Assembly (NCBI GenBank): GCA_002428985.1
Contig: DIYL01000034.1
Location: forward strand, 62,001 to 126,000
DNA length: 64,000 bases
Direction: 5' to 3'
DNA from: Anaerolineales bacterium UBA6055
Lineage (GTDB): Bacteria; Chloroflexota; Anaerolineae; Aggregatilineales; Phototrophicaceae
Shown: positions 44,936-54,049 of the stretch, one piece after another
How positions within the stretch are numbered: the first letter of the stretch is position 1
Layout of the letters: every line of letters begins with the position of its first letter
Position numbers and translations under genes: made by a program
The notes under the pieces: generated by a model
Databases searched by the model: none
Told to the model about the DNA's origin: nothing
The model's input: the letters and a program-made list of their open reading frames with translations, nothing else

Positions 44936-45826
44936 ATGCAAGAAATAACTATTGGTCTCATCCACCCAGGTATCCCAACAAACACATTCAATGCCAGCTT
45001 TCGTCATGGTTTACTATCAGCAATTGAAAAATATCCGCAAATTACCCTCTTAGAACGAACAACACAACATGATACGCCCACTGCAATACAACATGCTGAA
45101 GAGCTTGCAGACCTTAACGTTGATGTTGTGATTTTGAATCATCTCGACCAACGTGCCGGATATACTCTGGTGAAGCCATTTGCAATGAATCGTATTCCAG
45201 TCATCTCAGTTGAAATTGAATTCCCTATGACAATCTTCCTTGGCGTTGATAACGTCATGTCAGGGAAATTCGCGGCAAAAGAAGCAGCAAACTGGATTCA
45301 TGATCATTGGGATAATGAAATTGATCGCATTTTAATTGGGATTGATCAACGCGTAATTTCGACGCATCGTCAACGAATTGATGCCGTGATTGATACATTA
45401 CAAAACTTCATCACTATCGACAACGATCACATCCTCTACATTGACACCAACATAGACTCTGATATTGCATACAACAATTCCTACCCTATTTTAAAACGAT
45501 GGAAAAACTATCAGCATGTCCTGTTCGTTGCCATCGGTGATACAGTCGTCAAAGGTATGCTCAACGCAGCACGAGATTTAGGTCAAGAAGATCAAGTCAT
45601 AGCAGTCAGCTTTGATGGCACATCCATTGCGCTAGAAGAGTTCCAACATACAAATAGTCGCCTACTCACCTCACCAACATTCCAGCCACAACACTATGGC
45701 AAACATCTAGTCAATCTTGTGCAACAAATTCTGATGGATGAGCGTGTCCCAAACAAGAATTTAATCCCGCCATTGTGTATCACACAAGAAAACTACAACT
45801 ACACACTGCTTTCAACGAACCGATAA
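44936..45826 (+). CDS. Cytoplasmic periplasmic-binding-protein-fold sugar sensor, no DNA-binding domain
   Basis: This 296-residue protein has the type I periplasmic-binding fold seen in LacI-type effector domains and ribose-binding proteins. It starts directly with the first strand (ITIGLIHPGIP). VDVVILNHLD, FLGVDNVMSGKFAAKEA and VIAVSFDGT are the recognisable blocks. There is no signal peptide and no helix-turn-helix, which is unusual. It may sense a sugar in the cytoplasm or interact with another protein. Its stop lies 9 bases before a PfkB sugar kinase, which suggests a shared substrate. The ribosome site is weak. Confidence 0.75.
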   Translation: MQEITIGLIHPGIPTNTFNASFRHGLLSAIEKYPQITLLERTTQHDTPTAIQHAEELADLNVDVVILNHLDQRAGYTLVKPFAMNRIPVISVEIEFPMTIFLGVDNVMSGKFAAKEAANWIHDHWDNEIDRILIGIDQRVISTHRQRIDAVIDTLQNFITIDNDHILYIDTNIDSDIAYNNSYPILKRWKNYQHVLFVAIGDTVVKGMLNAARDLGQEDQVIAVSFDGTSIALEEFQHTNSRLLTSPTFQPQHYGKHLVNLVQQILMDERVPNKNLIPPLCITQENYNYTLLSTNR

Positions 45827-45835
45827 ATTAGCGCC

Positions 45836-46750
45836 ATGTCAGAACGCGTTCTATGTTATGGTGGTATCTGTGTCGATAATATTATTCATGTTCCGTATAT
45901 GCCAACAGCCGGTGTTGCCACGACCCCTACTCGACAACAATTTCAGCTCGGTGGTGGCGCGACATTAACTGCAACTTGGCTTGCAAGTTGGGGTATTGAC
46001 GTATCGCTAACGGGCAATGCGATTGGCAAAGATGCCTATGGTCAAGACATTATCCAATGGTTAGAAGCCTATCCATCATTTTCATCTGCCCTCATTCAAC
46101 AATCTGATTCTGTTGAGACACCTTATACTCGCGCCCTCATACCACCCAGTGGAGACCGTTATCTAATTGAATTCGGCTATGATAAAGCGCCGATGCACCC
46201 CGCCGAAGCAATCTCACTCCACAACATCGACATTGTCACAGTCAACGTCTATTATAATAACGCAGAGCGCGAGTCCGAACGTCTAGCAGCTAAAGCCTAT
46301 GCACAAGGTAAGACTGTCATCGCATCAGACATTATCGAGCCGTCTAACCCCATTTTTACCACATCAGATATTCTAATTAATTCACGCGCGGTCATGAACA
46401 AAATATTACCAGAGGAAGATCACAAGCAATATTCAGCAAGTTTACAGAAACAACACGGTGGGATTGTCATCATGACAGATGGTGAACAACCCGTCTTTGT
46501 TATCGATCGGGATGGATCAACATTCAGTATCGAAATACCTGAAGTTGATGTACATGATACAACAGGTGCGGGCGATGCATTTCGTGCAGGGATTGTTTAT
46601 GGTCAAATAAATGAACTGTCGCTTGAGGATAGTGTAAAACTTGCAATTGCAGCGGGGTCATTGCAAGTCATGCGTGATGCATCTACAACCCCGCCATCTT
46701 CACTTGATGATACAAAAAAGTTGAGTCAAAGCCTCGGCATTATGAATTAG
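45836..46750 (+). CDS. PfkB-family carbohydrate kinase
   Basis: This 304-residue kinase starts with the first PfkB signature region (YGGICVDNIIHV), then QLGGGATLTATWLASWG. It ends with the second signature DTTGAGDAFRAGIVYG, whose last Asp is the catalytic base. It phosphorylates a sugar or nucleoside with ATP, and the substrate cannot be told from sequence. It follows the sugar-sensor-like protein by 9 bases. Its stop overlaps the stop of the convergent poly-Asp protein by 3 bases (46748-46750 and 46747-46749). Confidence 0.9.
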   Translation: MSERVLCYGGICVDNIIHVPYMPTAGVATTPTRQQFQLGGGATLTATWLASWGIDVSLTGNAIGKDAYGQDIIQWLEAYPSFSSALIQQSDSVETPYTRALIPPSGDRYLIEFGYDKAPMHPAEAISLHNIDIVTVNVYYNNAERESERLAAKAYAQGKTVIASDIIEPSNPIFTTSDILINSRAVMNKILPEEDHKQYSASLQKQHGGIVIMTDGEQPVFVIDRDGSTFSIEIPEVDVHDTTGAGDAFRAGIVYGQINELSLEDSVKLAIAAGSLQVMRDASTTPPSSLDDTKKLSQSLGIMN

Positions 46751-48375
46751 TCGTCATCATCATCGTCGTCGTCATCATCATCGTCGTCATCATCGTCGTC
46801 GTCATCATCGTCGTCGTCATCATCGTCGTCATCATCGTCGTCGTCATCATCATCGTCGCCACTATCACCAGAGTCGCCGCTATCTCCGGAATCACCGCTG
46901 TCGCCGGAGTCGCCACTATCACCAGAGTCACCGCTATCGCCAGAATCACCACTATCACCAGAGTCACTGCTATCGCCAGAATCGCCACTATCACCGGAAT
47001 CGCCACTGTCGCCGGAGTCGCCACTATCACCAGAGTCGCCGCTATCTCCGGTAGTCCCAGTATCAACAGAGTCACCACTATCACCAGAAGTATCACCGCT
47101 AGAGTTGCTATTGCCACTGTTATTAGTGTTTGACGAATTGTTCGTTTGATTTGGATTGGTGGATGCTTCTGTTGCGTTATTTGATGATTCACTTACGCCA
47201 GCAATCGGTTGTTGATTAGGTGTATTGACATCAGAATTCACGCTAGTCCGAGCTTGTACAGGTTGATTTGGTGTCAAAATAACGCCGTAGGTCACGAGTT
47301 CTTCGTATTGTGTTTCAGATAGGTTATTGACTTGAGCGAGAATGGTTTCAGAAATTTGTGGTGGGATCTCAATATTCCGCCCAGATAATTCACCCAAAGT
47401 CACATTCAAGAAAGCTAAATCTGCTGGAACTGGGATGTCAATATCTTTTTCATTTAAGTTCACTGTGACAGAAGATCCAGCAACCGCCACATATCCCTCA
47501 GTCTCATTACCAATATATGCTACGCCTTCTAATATCTCAATCGACATTTCGTCGTCATCTGCTTGTAAAAATGCTGTATCACCTGTATTCGATATAAAAT
47601 CAACAGTGACTTCGTTAACCCAAAATGTCACCCGACCAACCCCTTCAGGTGTTTGAATCAACAAGCCGTCACTCGGAACACCAGCACAACTCGAATCCGT
47701 AGTTGCCGAGTTAAGATAGAATGCTTGCATAGGTCCGAAATACGGTTCAGTGGGTTCAACCAATGGTAAATTATCCACGTCGAAGCTTTCTAACAGATCA
47801 ACCGAAACCCACCCAGCGATGTTGAGTTCATTATCATATACTTGAATCCATGTGCCGTCTTCATTACGTCCAATTGCACCTAGTGGTGTTTCAGATGGGA
47901 CAGACAATACTACGCGCGATTCCGTACTAGCACTACGCCGAATATTGGTAATGGAGTTGGTCATCACATTCTGAGTTGTAATGACATCTGTCGCAGATTC
48001 GACATCTGTATCACCTAAAAGTAAAAGTATGACATCATCTGGTTGCGATGGATCGAGATTTGCCAATAACCGCATAATCGCGACGCCCCACTCTCCCGTT
48101 GTATCGTTTAATGCACTCAACGATAACACACGGATATTATCAACATCCGCCACATCACCAGGTGCCTCAAATTTGATAATTTCAATATCTGAAAATGGGG
48201 TGAGATTAACGGTATTATTTCCATAGCAGGCTTGGTTGCGATCCATCGTATCACACACAACTTCTGCCTGAGTCAGTGCCTGTTGATAATTAACCGGACA
48301 CGATGTTGTTTGCGCAATTACCACAATTGGGATTGAAGAGACAATTAGTAGAAGAGACCAAATTAGTTTTTTCAT
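46747..48375 (-). CDS. Exported SH3b protein with Ser-Gly-Asp repeats and a 36-residue poly-Asp tail
   Basis: This protein of about 542 residues has a signal peptide cleaved near VIA|QTT. An N-terminal domain of unknown type is followed by an SH3b-like domain (about 130-195, with NIRRSASTESRVV and GWVSVDLL) and a beta-rich, FecR-like segment. An Asn/Ser-rich linker leads to about 21 Ser-Gly-Asp triplets and finally 36 consecutive Asp residues before the stop. SH3b domains bind cell-wall or peptide ligands. The acidic tail should bind Ca2+ or other cations at the surface. GTG at 48379-48381 is an alternative start two codons earlier. Confidence 0.8.
   Translation of the reverse strand: MKKLIWSLLLIVSSIPIVVIAQTTSCPVNYQQALTQAEVVCDTMDRNQACYGNNTVNLTPFSDIEIIKFEAPGDVADVDNIRVLSLSALNDTTGEWGVAIMRLLANLDPSQPDDVILLLLGDTDVESATDVITTQNVMTNSITNIRRSASTESRVVLSVPSETPLGAIGRNEDGTWIQVYDNELNIAGWVSVDLLESFDVDNLPLVEPTEPYFGPMQAFYLNSATTDSSCAGVPSDGLLIQTPEGVGRVTFWVNEVTVDFISNTGDTAFLQADDDEMSIEILEGVAYIGNETEGYVAVAGSSVTVNLNEKDIDIPVPADLAFLNVTLGELSGRNIEIPPQISETILAQVNNLSETQYEELVTYGVILTPNQPVQARTSVNSDVNTPNQQPIAGVSESSNNATEASTNPNQTNNSSNTNNSGNSNSSGDTSGDSGDSVDTGTTGDSGDSGDSGDSGDSGDSGDSGDSGDSSDSGDSGDSGDSGDSGDSGDSGDSGDSGDSGDSGDSGDDDDDDDDDDDDDDDDDDDDDDDDDDDDDDDDDDDD
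46750..46857 (-). repeat. 36-codon GAC/GAT run (poly-aspartate)
   Basis: 108 bases of mixed GAT and GAC codons encode 36 Asp in a row up to the stop codon. The synonymous mixture suggests selection for the amino acid as well as replication slippage. Confidence 0.95.
46858..47053 (-). repeat. 9-bp tandem repeat encoding about 21 Ser-Gly-Asp units
   Basis: The repeat has mixed codons for each residue and one Ser-Ser-Asp variant. Copy number can change by slippage without a frameshift because the unit is a multiple of three. Confidence 0.9.
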
Positions 48376-48516
48376 ATTCACAGTTTTGAGTTATCACATC
48401 TTTGTAACTATTATAATTTGAAAATGATTAATTTGTACATTAGAAATGATACACAAACTATTTTTCATAAATTTACAATTAGCCCGATCAAACCATTTAT
48501 TGTTAATCTAGCAGCT

Positions 48517-49707
48517 TCAGTTGAGTTGAATGCTTAAGTTATGCGGGGATCGAAACTCATAACCTTCTGGTTTATCTGTATCAGGGTTTGCCATAGCTAA
48601 TTTGGGAAATCGCAACAGCAGAACCCGTAGACCTATCGAAGCTTCCATACGTGCCAAACCTGCTCCAATACAAAAATGTTTACCATTTGCAAATGCCAAG
48701 TGATCACGCGCATTGTCACGATAAACATTAAACTCGGATGGGTTTGCATAATGTGCTGGATCACGATTAGCAGCCCCTAACATGCACTGCAATGTATCCC
48801 CTGCACGTAGATGCACACCTGACACCTCGACATCAGATAGCACATGACGAGTACATGTTTGTACCGGAGGTTCATATCGGAGTGTTTCTTCAATAGCATT
48901 CGGCAAACGCCCGATAAGGTCATCACGAACAGCTTGTAATTGCTCAGGATACCTCAACAACCAATAAAGTGTATTCGTTATGAGGGCTGAAGTCGTCTCC
49001 ACCCCACCAAAAATAATTACACGTACCGCATCTATAATCTCAGTATCCGTTAATTGATGTTGAGCAGCATGTATTATTCTCCCAAGTACACTCTCATCAG
49101 GATATTTTCTGAGGCGGTCAATATGAGATTGCACATATTCCGAAAATGCAAGTACCGATGCTCTGCCCTGTTTTATGATTTGTTCATCGCCCCTAAAATT
49201 ACTCATAATCTGACTAAAATCAGATACCCAATCACGGATTTTAGTATCATCATCTACTTCCAGCCCAAGACTATTGATAATCGTTCTAATCGCGATGATG
49301 TCAGCATATTCCGCTTTGAGGTCAACGGTGTGTTGGTGCCGAAATGTTTCAATCAGATCGAGGGCAAGCTGTTCGATCGCAGGTTCGGCATCCGCACGAA
49401 TATTTCGTGGCGCAAATGATGTATTAAAAGGACGACGTAAACGTTGTTGTTCTGCACCGTCAGTTGTTAGCATGTTGTACCCCACTGCTTGACGCATCAA
49501 TGATTGGTCTGAAACAACAGTGAATGTCTCGGTATCAGCCAGTATGCGTAAGACATCGGCGCGGCGTGTCACATACCACATGCCAACTTCATCCACCCAT
49601 GACACAGGCTCGGATGCTAACATTTGCATCAAAGCTGGATAAGGATTAATATGTTGCTGTGTCATATCGACAGCATAACCAATCGGGAAATCATTTATAT
49701 TAGGCAT
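48517..49707 (-). CDS. Cytochrome P450 (bacterial class I type)
   Basis: This 396-residue soluble haem monooxygenase has the I-helix motif FGGVETTS (oxygen activation), the ExxR motif EETLR, and the haem-ligand loop FANGKHFCIGAGLARME with Cys at about residue 342. I chose the ATG at 49707 because GGATGG lies 6 bases upstream. A start at 49743 would add 12 residues. Bacterial P450s need ferredoxin and a reductase, and neither is nearby. The substrate is unknown. It is flanked by two exported SH3b proteins on the same strand. Confidence 0.93.
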   Translation of the reverse strand: MPNINDFPIGYAVDMTQQHINPYPALMQMLASEPVSWVDEVGMWYVTRRADVLRILADTETFTVVSDQSLMRQAVGYNMLTTDGAEQQRLRRPFNTSFAPRNIRADAEPAIEQLALDLIETFRHQHTVDLKAEYADIIAIRTIINSLGLEVDDDTKIRDWVSDFSQIMSNFRGDEQIIKQGRASVLAFSEYVQSHIDRLRKYPDESVLGRIIHAAQHQLTDTEIIDAVRVIIFGGVETTSALITNTLYWLLRYPEQLQAVRDDLIGRLPNAIEETLRYEPPVQTCTRHVLSDVEVSGVHLRAGDTLQCMLGAANRDPAHYANPSEFNVYRDNARDHLAFANGKHFCIGAGLARMEASIGLRVLLLRFPKLAMANPDTDKPEGYEFRSPHNLSIQLN

Positions 49708-49802
49708 AGCGACCATCCAAGTAAGTTGATCTATATTCCACAATTATAAACAAGTAGCGACTGCCCCACTATCATACTGGAGCAGTAATTCCACATAGCA
49801 AC

Positions 49803-51779
49803 CTATCGTATACGCCATACACCCAACTGGTTTGACTGTGATAAGGTCGTCATTAACGTTGCATCTTCATTAAATACAATATCGACAATCTGCTGTGCAT
49901 TCGTACTGACTTGATGTAACAGCCCCTGAGTGACAGCATCATAAAAGCGAATTTCGTTATTATTGGGTACAAGCGCAAACCAATTATCCTCCGGCGAAAA
50001 CTCTACACTTTGCACTTCAACACCTGAATCCAAATATATTGTTACAACTTCTTCTGCACTATTCAAACTCAGGTTATAGAGTGTGTAAAATCCTTGTGCG
50101 GTATTTGTATTTGGATTGTTGCGGAGACCAACAACAACTAATTTTAAGCCATCTGCACTGATTGAAAAATCGCGAATAGTGACATCATCCGCAAAAATTA
50201 GCGGATAATTACTCGACCATGTACCGGGATTAGCATCCGCTCCAGACCAAATCATGAGATTACTCTGATCAGTTAAACCAACTAATCGCTGACCATTCGC
50301 ACTGAATTCAAGTTGGATATATGTCTCGGTTGGCAATAACACACGTGCCGCTTGCGATACAGCACGATATGTCGGCGACTCCGGATTCGAATCCACAAAA
50401 ATGAAGCCTTGCCCAACCTGTGAGACCACTAGCATATCACTATCAATCGGATGAATCGCGCCGATGTTAAATGTTCGGTTATTACGGGATAGGTCAAATT
50501 CATCGAAGTATGTCCCACCTACCAATTGAATTTGTGTACCGTTAATTAACGATGGGATCATTGTCACGACTTGTCCAGTAACATCAACATCTGTAGCCAA
50601 TGGAAAATCGCCTAATTCACGCAGTATTGGATTAACCCATGAGGTGTCAGGGCGTTGTATAGTCGGGTCATCCGGACTCCATGACCATTGCCGATTATCC
50701 AACCATGTCCCAATAATATCATAACGTCCATTGATATGAATTGAACGACTAACACCTGCAACATCCGGGGTTAGTTTTACAACTTGTCCGAGGCGAATGA
50801 GTGTCGCTACATTAATAGACTCGACGTCCACACCAACAGGTTCTAACCAATAATCTTCAACACTTGATGCTTCACCTGTCCATCCAATCGTGCCCTGATA
50901 ATTGACTTGCCACCATAACAAACCACCATTGCATTCAGGTCCACCGACAATCTGGAATGGAAATCCGGGAGGAATCTCGCCGAGATACTGTCCACTTTCG
51001 CCCGGTTGTGCACGTAGGTTGTTTGGCAACCCCGGCGTTACCTGTGCAGTGAGACCAACATACAGGCGCGATATTACCCCATTACATTGAAATATCGGGA
51101 TAGATGTTGCTTGTGGTGTAGGCGGAACCACAGGGGTATTATTGACTGCAATCACGTCGGGTATGCCACCCGGGATAATATAGTAATCTGTATCCTGCCC
51201 TTCTGCTGTCCAACCTTGTGTCTGATTATAGTCCACGAGCCAGAAACTAATCCCACTCGCACATCGCGGTCCATCCACAACGTTGAATTCAGCACCCGCT
51301 GGAATCTCCCCTATCAGTTGACCACTTTCACCGGGTACAGACCGTAGATTGTTCGGAAATCCATCAGGCGAAATATGAGCAACACGACCAATTGTCAAAC
51401 GTGGCCTGAGTACACCACATTCATATTGTGGCACATCACATAATCCAAAGTATGTATAATCATCATATACAATCACAGTCCACTCATCATTACCATCAAA
51501 ATCTGTGTCAAAAAAGACACGATAGTAGCGCGTTGCTGTTGTCGTTGTAGGTAGTATAATTGGGCTGGTACATCCAGCAGTTAGATTAAAATTATCGCCA
51601 ATTGCACCCCCGCGCCAATCCCATCCGGTATTATTGATGTCAATTGTACCGTCACCATAAATTGCGTTAATTTCTTGTATTGTACGAATCACATAATCAG
51701 GCATTACAGGTTGTGCAATCACCACACTGCTAACGCCCCATATGATCAATCCGATAAAGAACACCACTAATCGTTTCAT
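49803..51779 (-). CDS. Exported protein with two SH3b-like domains and a beta-propeller-like region
   Basis: This 658-residue protein has a signal peptide cleaved near VIA|QPV. Two SH3b-like domains (about 125-205 and 235-310) share the stretch NNLR-x-PGESGQ-x-GEIP. The last half has WD-like strand repeats such as LEFSANGQRLVGLTDQSNLMIWSG and VEFSPEDNWFALVPNNNEIRFYD, suggesting a propeller. A wall-binding or ligand-sensing role outside the membrane is likely. The 223 bases up to the next gene are divergent promoter space. Confidence 0.8.
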   Translation of the reverse strand: MKRLVVFFIGLIIWGVSSVVIAQPVMPDYVIRTIQEINAIYGDGTIDINNTGWDWRGGAIGDNFNLTAGCTSPIILPTTTTATRYYRVFFDTDFDGNDEWTVIVYDDYTYFGLCDVPQYECGVLRPRLTIGRVAHISPDGFPNNLRSVPGESGQLIGEIPAGAEFNVVDGPRCASGISFWLVDYNQTQGWTAEGQDTDYYIIPGGIPDVIAVNNTPVVPPTPQATSIPIFQCNGVISRLYVGLTAQVTPGLPNNLRAQPGESGQYLGEIPPGFPFQIVGGPECNGGLLWWQVNYQGTIGWTGEASSVEDYWLEPVGVDVESINVATLIRLGQVVKLTPDVAGVSRSIHINGRYDIIGTWLDNRQWSWSPDDPTIQRPDTSWVNPILRELGDFPLATDVDVTGQVVTMIPSLINGTQIQLVGGTYFDEFDLSRNNRTFNIGAIHPIDSDMLVVSQVGQGFIFVDSNPESPTYRAVSQAARVLLPTETYIQLEFSANGQRLVGLTDQSNLMIWSGADANPGTWSSNYPLIFADDVTIRDFSISADGLKLVVVGLRNNPNTNTAQGFYTLYNLSLNSAEEVVTIYLDSGVEVQSVEFSPEDNWFALVPNNNEIRFYDAVTQGLLHQVSTNAQQIVDIVFNEDATLMTTLSQSNQLGVWRIR

Positions 51780-52002
51780 GATATGCTCCGCTGATATTCA
51801 TTAGCCTCTTCCACACATTTTAACCTAGATTGATAATCTCGGAGTGTGATGTAGAGTACTCGTAGAGATAGCATTGCTGTAGCGTATGGCATACAACGGA
51901 TCAAAGAATACATTTTTGTAATCTCCGGTACATTAATACTTCTGGCTTGTGAAGTAACGATATAATTTATATACATAATTTAACTAATATAGGGTGCTAG
52001 CA

Positions 52003-52380
52003 ATGGAAACTCATATCACTTATACACGTACTCCCAATAACATTCATATTGTAAAGTGGCATAATCATTCGCGAGATGCAATTTATGAGTTTGTAGATGT
52101 AACAAAAGATATTTTAGAATCGTTTCCCCCCAACTCAACAGCCCTCATCCTACAAGATTTCCGTGATTCTGCGGTCCCCTCTTTCCGGATGTTAATGGAT
52201 GCCATGGCAAAATCAGGCACACGTAAAGATGTTAACTTAAAAGTCGCCTATCTAGCAGATGATCTTAGCTTACAACTTATCGTAAAAAGTTTGACAATAT
52301 CCAATAATATCAAAGGGAATCGTCAATTTTTCAAGTCGAATCAAGAACAAGACGCAATCGACTGGTTACTGTCAAGTTAG
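52003..52380 (+). CDS. Small SpoIIAA/STAS-like family protein, tandem copy 1
   Basis: This 125-residue soluble protein belongs to a family of six tandem genes. Shared marks are NIHIVKW near the start, a central strand with LQDFRDSAVPS, then AYLADD and the C-terminal RQFFKSNQEQDAIDWLL. Strand and helix order recalls SpoIIAA-like/STAS domains, although I cannot confirm this. It belongs to the short subgroup with copies 4 and 5. The ATG at 52003 has AGGGTG 6 bases upstream. GTG at 51994 lies inside that site. A TATAAT lies at 51961-51966. Confidence 0.75.
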   Translation: METHITYTRTPNNIHIVKWHNHSRDAIYEFVDVTKDILESFPPNSTALILQDFRDSAVPSFRMLMDAMAKSGTRKDVNLKVAYLADDLSLQLIVKSLTISNNIKGNRQFFKSNQEQDAIDWLLSS

Positions 52381-52522
52381 CGTCTGTTTAGCATGTCACA
52401 AAAAATTATCACCTGTTGATCTATATGTCTTAGAAAATGAGTAAATTCATACCTATAACTAAAATGGTTCAGGTATATCACGCTGATTCATATAGATTGG
52501 TCAATCACAAGTCAGAGGTCAA

Positions 52523-52930
52523 ATGAGTGAGTTATTCCAACATGAAATACTAGACTCAGGTATTCATTATTTTACGTGTATAAGTAATTCCAGTGAGTCA
52601 GTTCACAGCTATTTTCGGCAAGCTAGTACACTGATTCAAGAAATAGTAAACGACAACCCCAATGAACAAGTTGTTGTACGATTTTTGATAGATTTTCGAC
52701 AGATCACCTTACCGTCATTTGCTGATGTCGTAGCAGAAACAGTAGATTTACAAAGACGCCCATCCATCTCAACAGATAGACTAACCCGTCGATTTGCTTT
52801 TCTATCAGATGACGAAAAACTTATTGACTTAATTGATAGCCTTGGGGCGTTAACACCTACAACTTACGAACGTCGTGTATTTAAAGCAAACATGGCAAAT
52901 GAAGCCATAGACGGGTTACTCGAGTCATAA
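52523..52930 (+). CDS. Small SpoIIAA/STAS-like family protein, tandem copy 2
   Basis: This 135-residue member of the tandem family has GIHYF, LIDFRQITLPSF, AFLSDDEKL and the family end RRVFKANMANEAIDGLL. The last block is the most diverged of the six, with Met-Ala-Asn in place of Asn-Gln-Glu. It belongs to the longer subgroup with copies 3 and 6. AGAGG lies 4 bases before the ATG. The 142-base gap behind copy 1 contains a TATAGA box (52491-52496), so it probably has its own promoter. Confidence 0.75.
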   Translation: MSELFQHEILDSGIHYFTCISNSSESVHSYFRQASTLIQEIVNDNPNEQVVVRFLIDFRQITLPSFADVVAETVDLQRRPSISTDRLTRRFAFLSDDEKLIDLIDSLGALTPTTYERRVFKANMANEAIDGLLES

Positions 52931-52975
52931 TTGATATCGAGATAATATCAACTATGAGATGTCTTATATTATAAT
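52931..52975 (+). promoter_or_regulatory. Palindrome and -10 box upstream of tandem copy 3
   Basis: TTGATAT (52931-52937) and ATATCAA (52945-52951) form a perfect inverted repeat with a 7-base spacer. A TATAAT box follows at 52970-52975, 30 bases before the ATG at 53006. No standard -35 box is present. An operator or activator site is possible. Confidence 0.4.
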
Positions 52976-53005
52976 CCGTCAGTATTATTTCTATGAGACA
53001 ATAAC

Positions 53006-53419
53006 ATGACTGAATTGATCCAATACAAATTACTTGATGGCAATATTCATAACTTTGTTTGGTTGCAAAATAATCACGAAACTACGACTCAATATGTTGA
53101 ACACTTCGGTAAAATTGTCCGCGACAGTTTACCATCAGATGCCAACCATGAACCGATTGTGATACGCGTCTTGCTCGATTTTCGACAGACAACATTTCCT
53201 TCACTAGACACGATTTTACCCGGGTTAATCGACCAACGCCGACGCAATGAATTGATTGAATCACGTTTCCATGCGTATTTTGCTTACCTCTCAGATGATG
53301 TGGAATTTATTGAAAATGTTCGATCCGCTGTCTCCATCATGCCACCATCAAATAATCGCCAGTTTTTTAAGGCAGATGAAGAACAAAAAGCAATTGAATG
53401 GTTGTTGAAATCTGAATAA
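53006..53419 (+). CDS. Small SpoIIAA/STAS-like family protein, tandem copy 3
   Basis: This 137-residue member has NIHNFVW, LLDFRQTTFPS, AYLSDDVEF and NRQFFKADEEQKAIEWLL. It is closest to copy 2 in the first 70 residues, including the shared DFRQ-T-PS block, so the two probably arose by duplication. The ribosome site is weak (GAGA). No signal peptide, membrane segment or catalytic triad is visible. Confidence 0.75.
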   Translation: MTELIQYKLLDGNIHNFVWLQNNHETTTQYVEHFGKIVRDSLPSDANHEPIVIRVLLDFRQTTFPSLDTILPGLIDQRRRNELIESRFHAYFAYLSDDVEFIENVRSAVSIMPPSNNRQFFKADEEQKAIEWLLKSE

Positions 53420-53492
53420 TCATTTCCCACGAACATCACCCAATATTGCAACAAATCATATGCCATTTACAGTAACATTTCATGCGGTCATG

Positions 53493-53520
53493 TTGTCTAT
53501 GTGAAAGGCAATCATATACT
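53493..53520 (+). promoter_or_regulatory. Promoter of tandem copy 4
   Basis: TTGTCT (53493-53498) and TATACT (53515-53520) are spaced by 16 bases, a good sigma-70-like pair. Transcription would start only about 10 bases before the ATG at 53536, leaving a very short leader that carries the GAGG site. Confidence 0.5.
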
Positions 53521-53535
53521 GCAAATGAGGCATAA

Positions 53536-53913
53536 ATGTCAAATGAAATCAAATATGAAAGATTACCCGACGATATACATCGACTAACATGGTTAAACAA
53601 TTCTCGAGCTGCTATCAAAGAGGGTGCAGTCCTGTACAGGGAAATCAATGAATGCTTACTCTCGGGTGAAACTGTTTGTATTTTTATGGATCTCGGTCAA
53701 TCAGGGGCATTATCTATCAAGCAAATATGTGATGTCACGAAAGATGCAGGGTTAAGGTGTGATGTTATCTATCGCACAGCATATTTATCGGATGACAGAA
53801 CCGTTCCTGTTCTCATGAAAAATTACGCCAGTATCAATAAAATCAATGGCATGCGTCAATTCTTTGCAGTCAATCAAGAAGAATTAGCAATCAACTGGTT
53901 ACTTGAAGCATAA
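53536..53913 (+). CDS. Small SpoIIAA/STAS-like family protein, tandem copy 4
   Basis: This 125-residue member has DIHRLTWLNNSRAAI, MDLGQSGALS, YRTAYLSDDR and MRQFFAVNQEELAINWLL. It is very close to copy 5, with which it shares the YRTAY-SDDR-VP-LMK block, indicating a recent duplication. GAGG lies 5 bases before the ATG, and a well-formed promoter sits directly upstream. Confidence 0.78.
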   Translation: MSNEIKYERLPDDIHRLTWLNNSRAAIKEGAVLYREINECLLSGETVCIFMDLGQSGALSIKQICDVTKDAGLRCDVIYRTAYLSDDRTVPVLMKNYASINKINGMRQFFAVNQEELAINWLLEA

Positions 53914-53983
53914 TATTATATGAAGGTTTTGAATTAACTATATCAGCAACTTAGAATTTGATGTCATAAGTTCTTATGTTAGC

Positions 53984-54012
53984 TTGATATACATAATATC
54001 CCCACTTATACT
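53984..54012 (+). promoter_or_regulatory. Promoter of tandem copy 5
   Basis: TTGATA (53984-53989) and TATACT (54007-54012) are spaced by 17 bases, which closely fits a housekeeping promoter. The inverted repeat GATAT/ATATC (53986-54000) overlaps the -35 box and could be an operator. Confidence 0.6.
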
Positions 54013-54049
54013 GAGGGATATGTAGATGTCAATTTAGGGTACCAAACGT

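Noticed and set aside
46740..47192. Minus-strand frame encoding long runs of Met and Thr beside pfkB
   Set aside because: It is the shifted frame of the poly-Asp and Ser-Gly-Asp codons, so the Met/Thr runs are a by-product of the repeat.
51776..51976. Minus-strand frame of 66 codons upstream of the SH3b protein
   Set aside because: It overlaps the start of the exported protein, has poor composition for a protein and occupies promoter space with a TATAAT box for the plus-strand gene.
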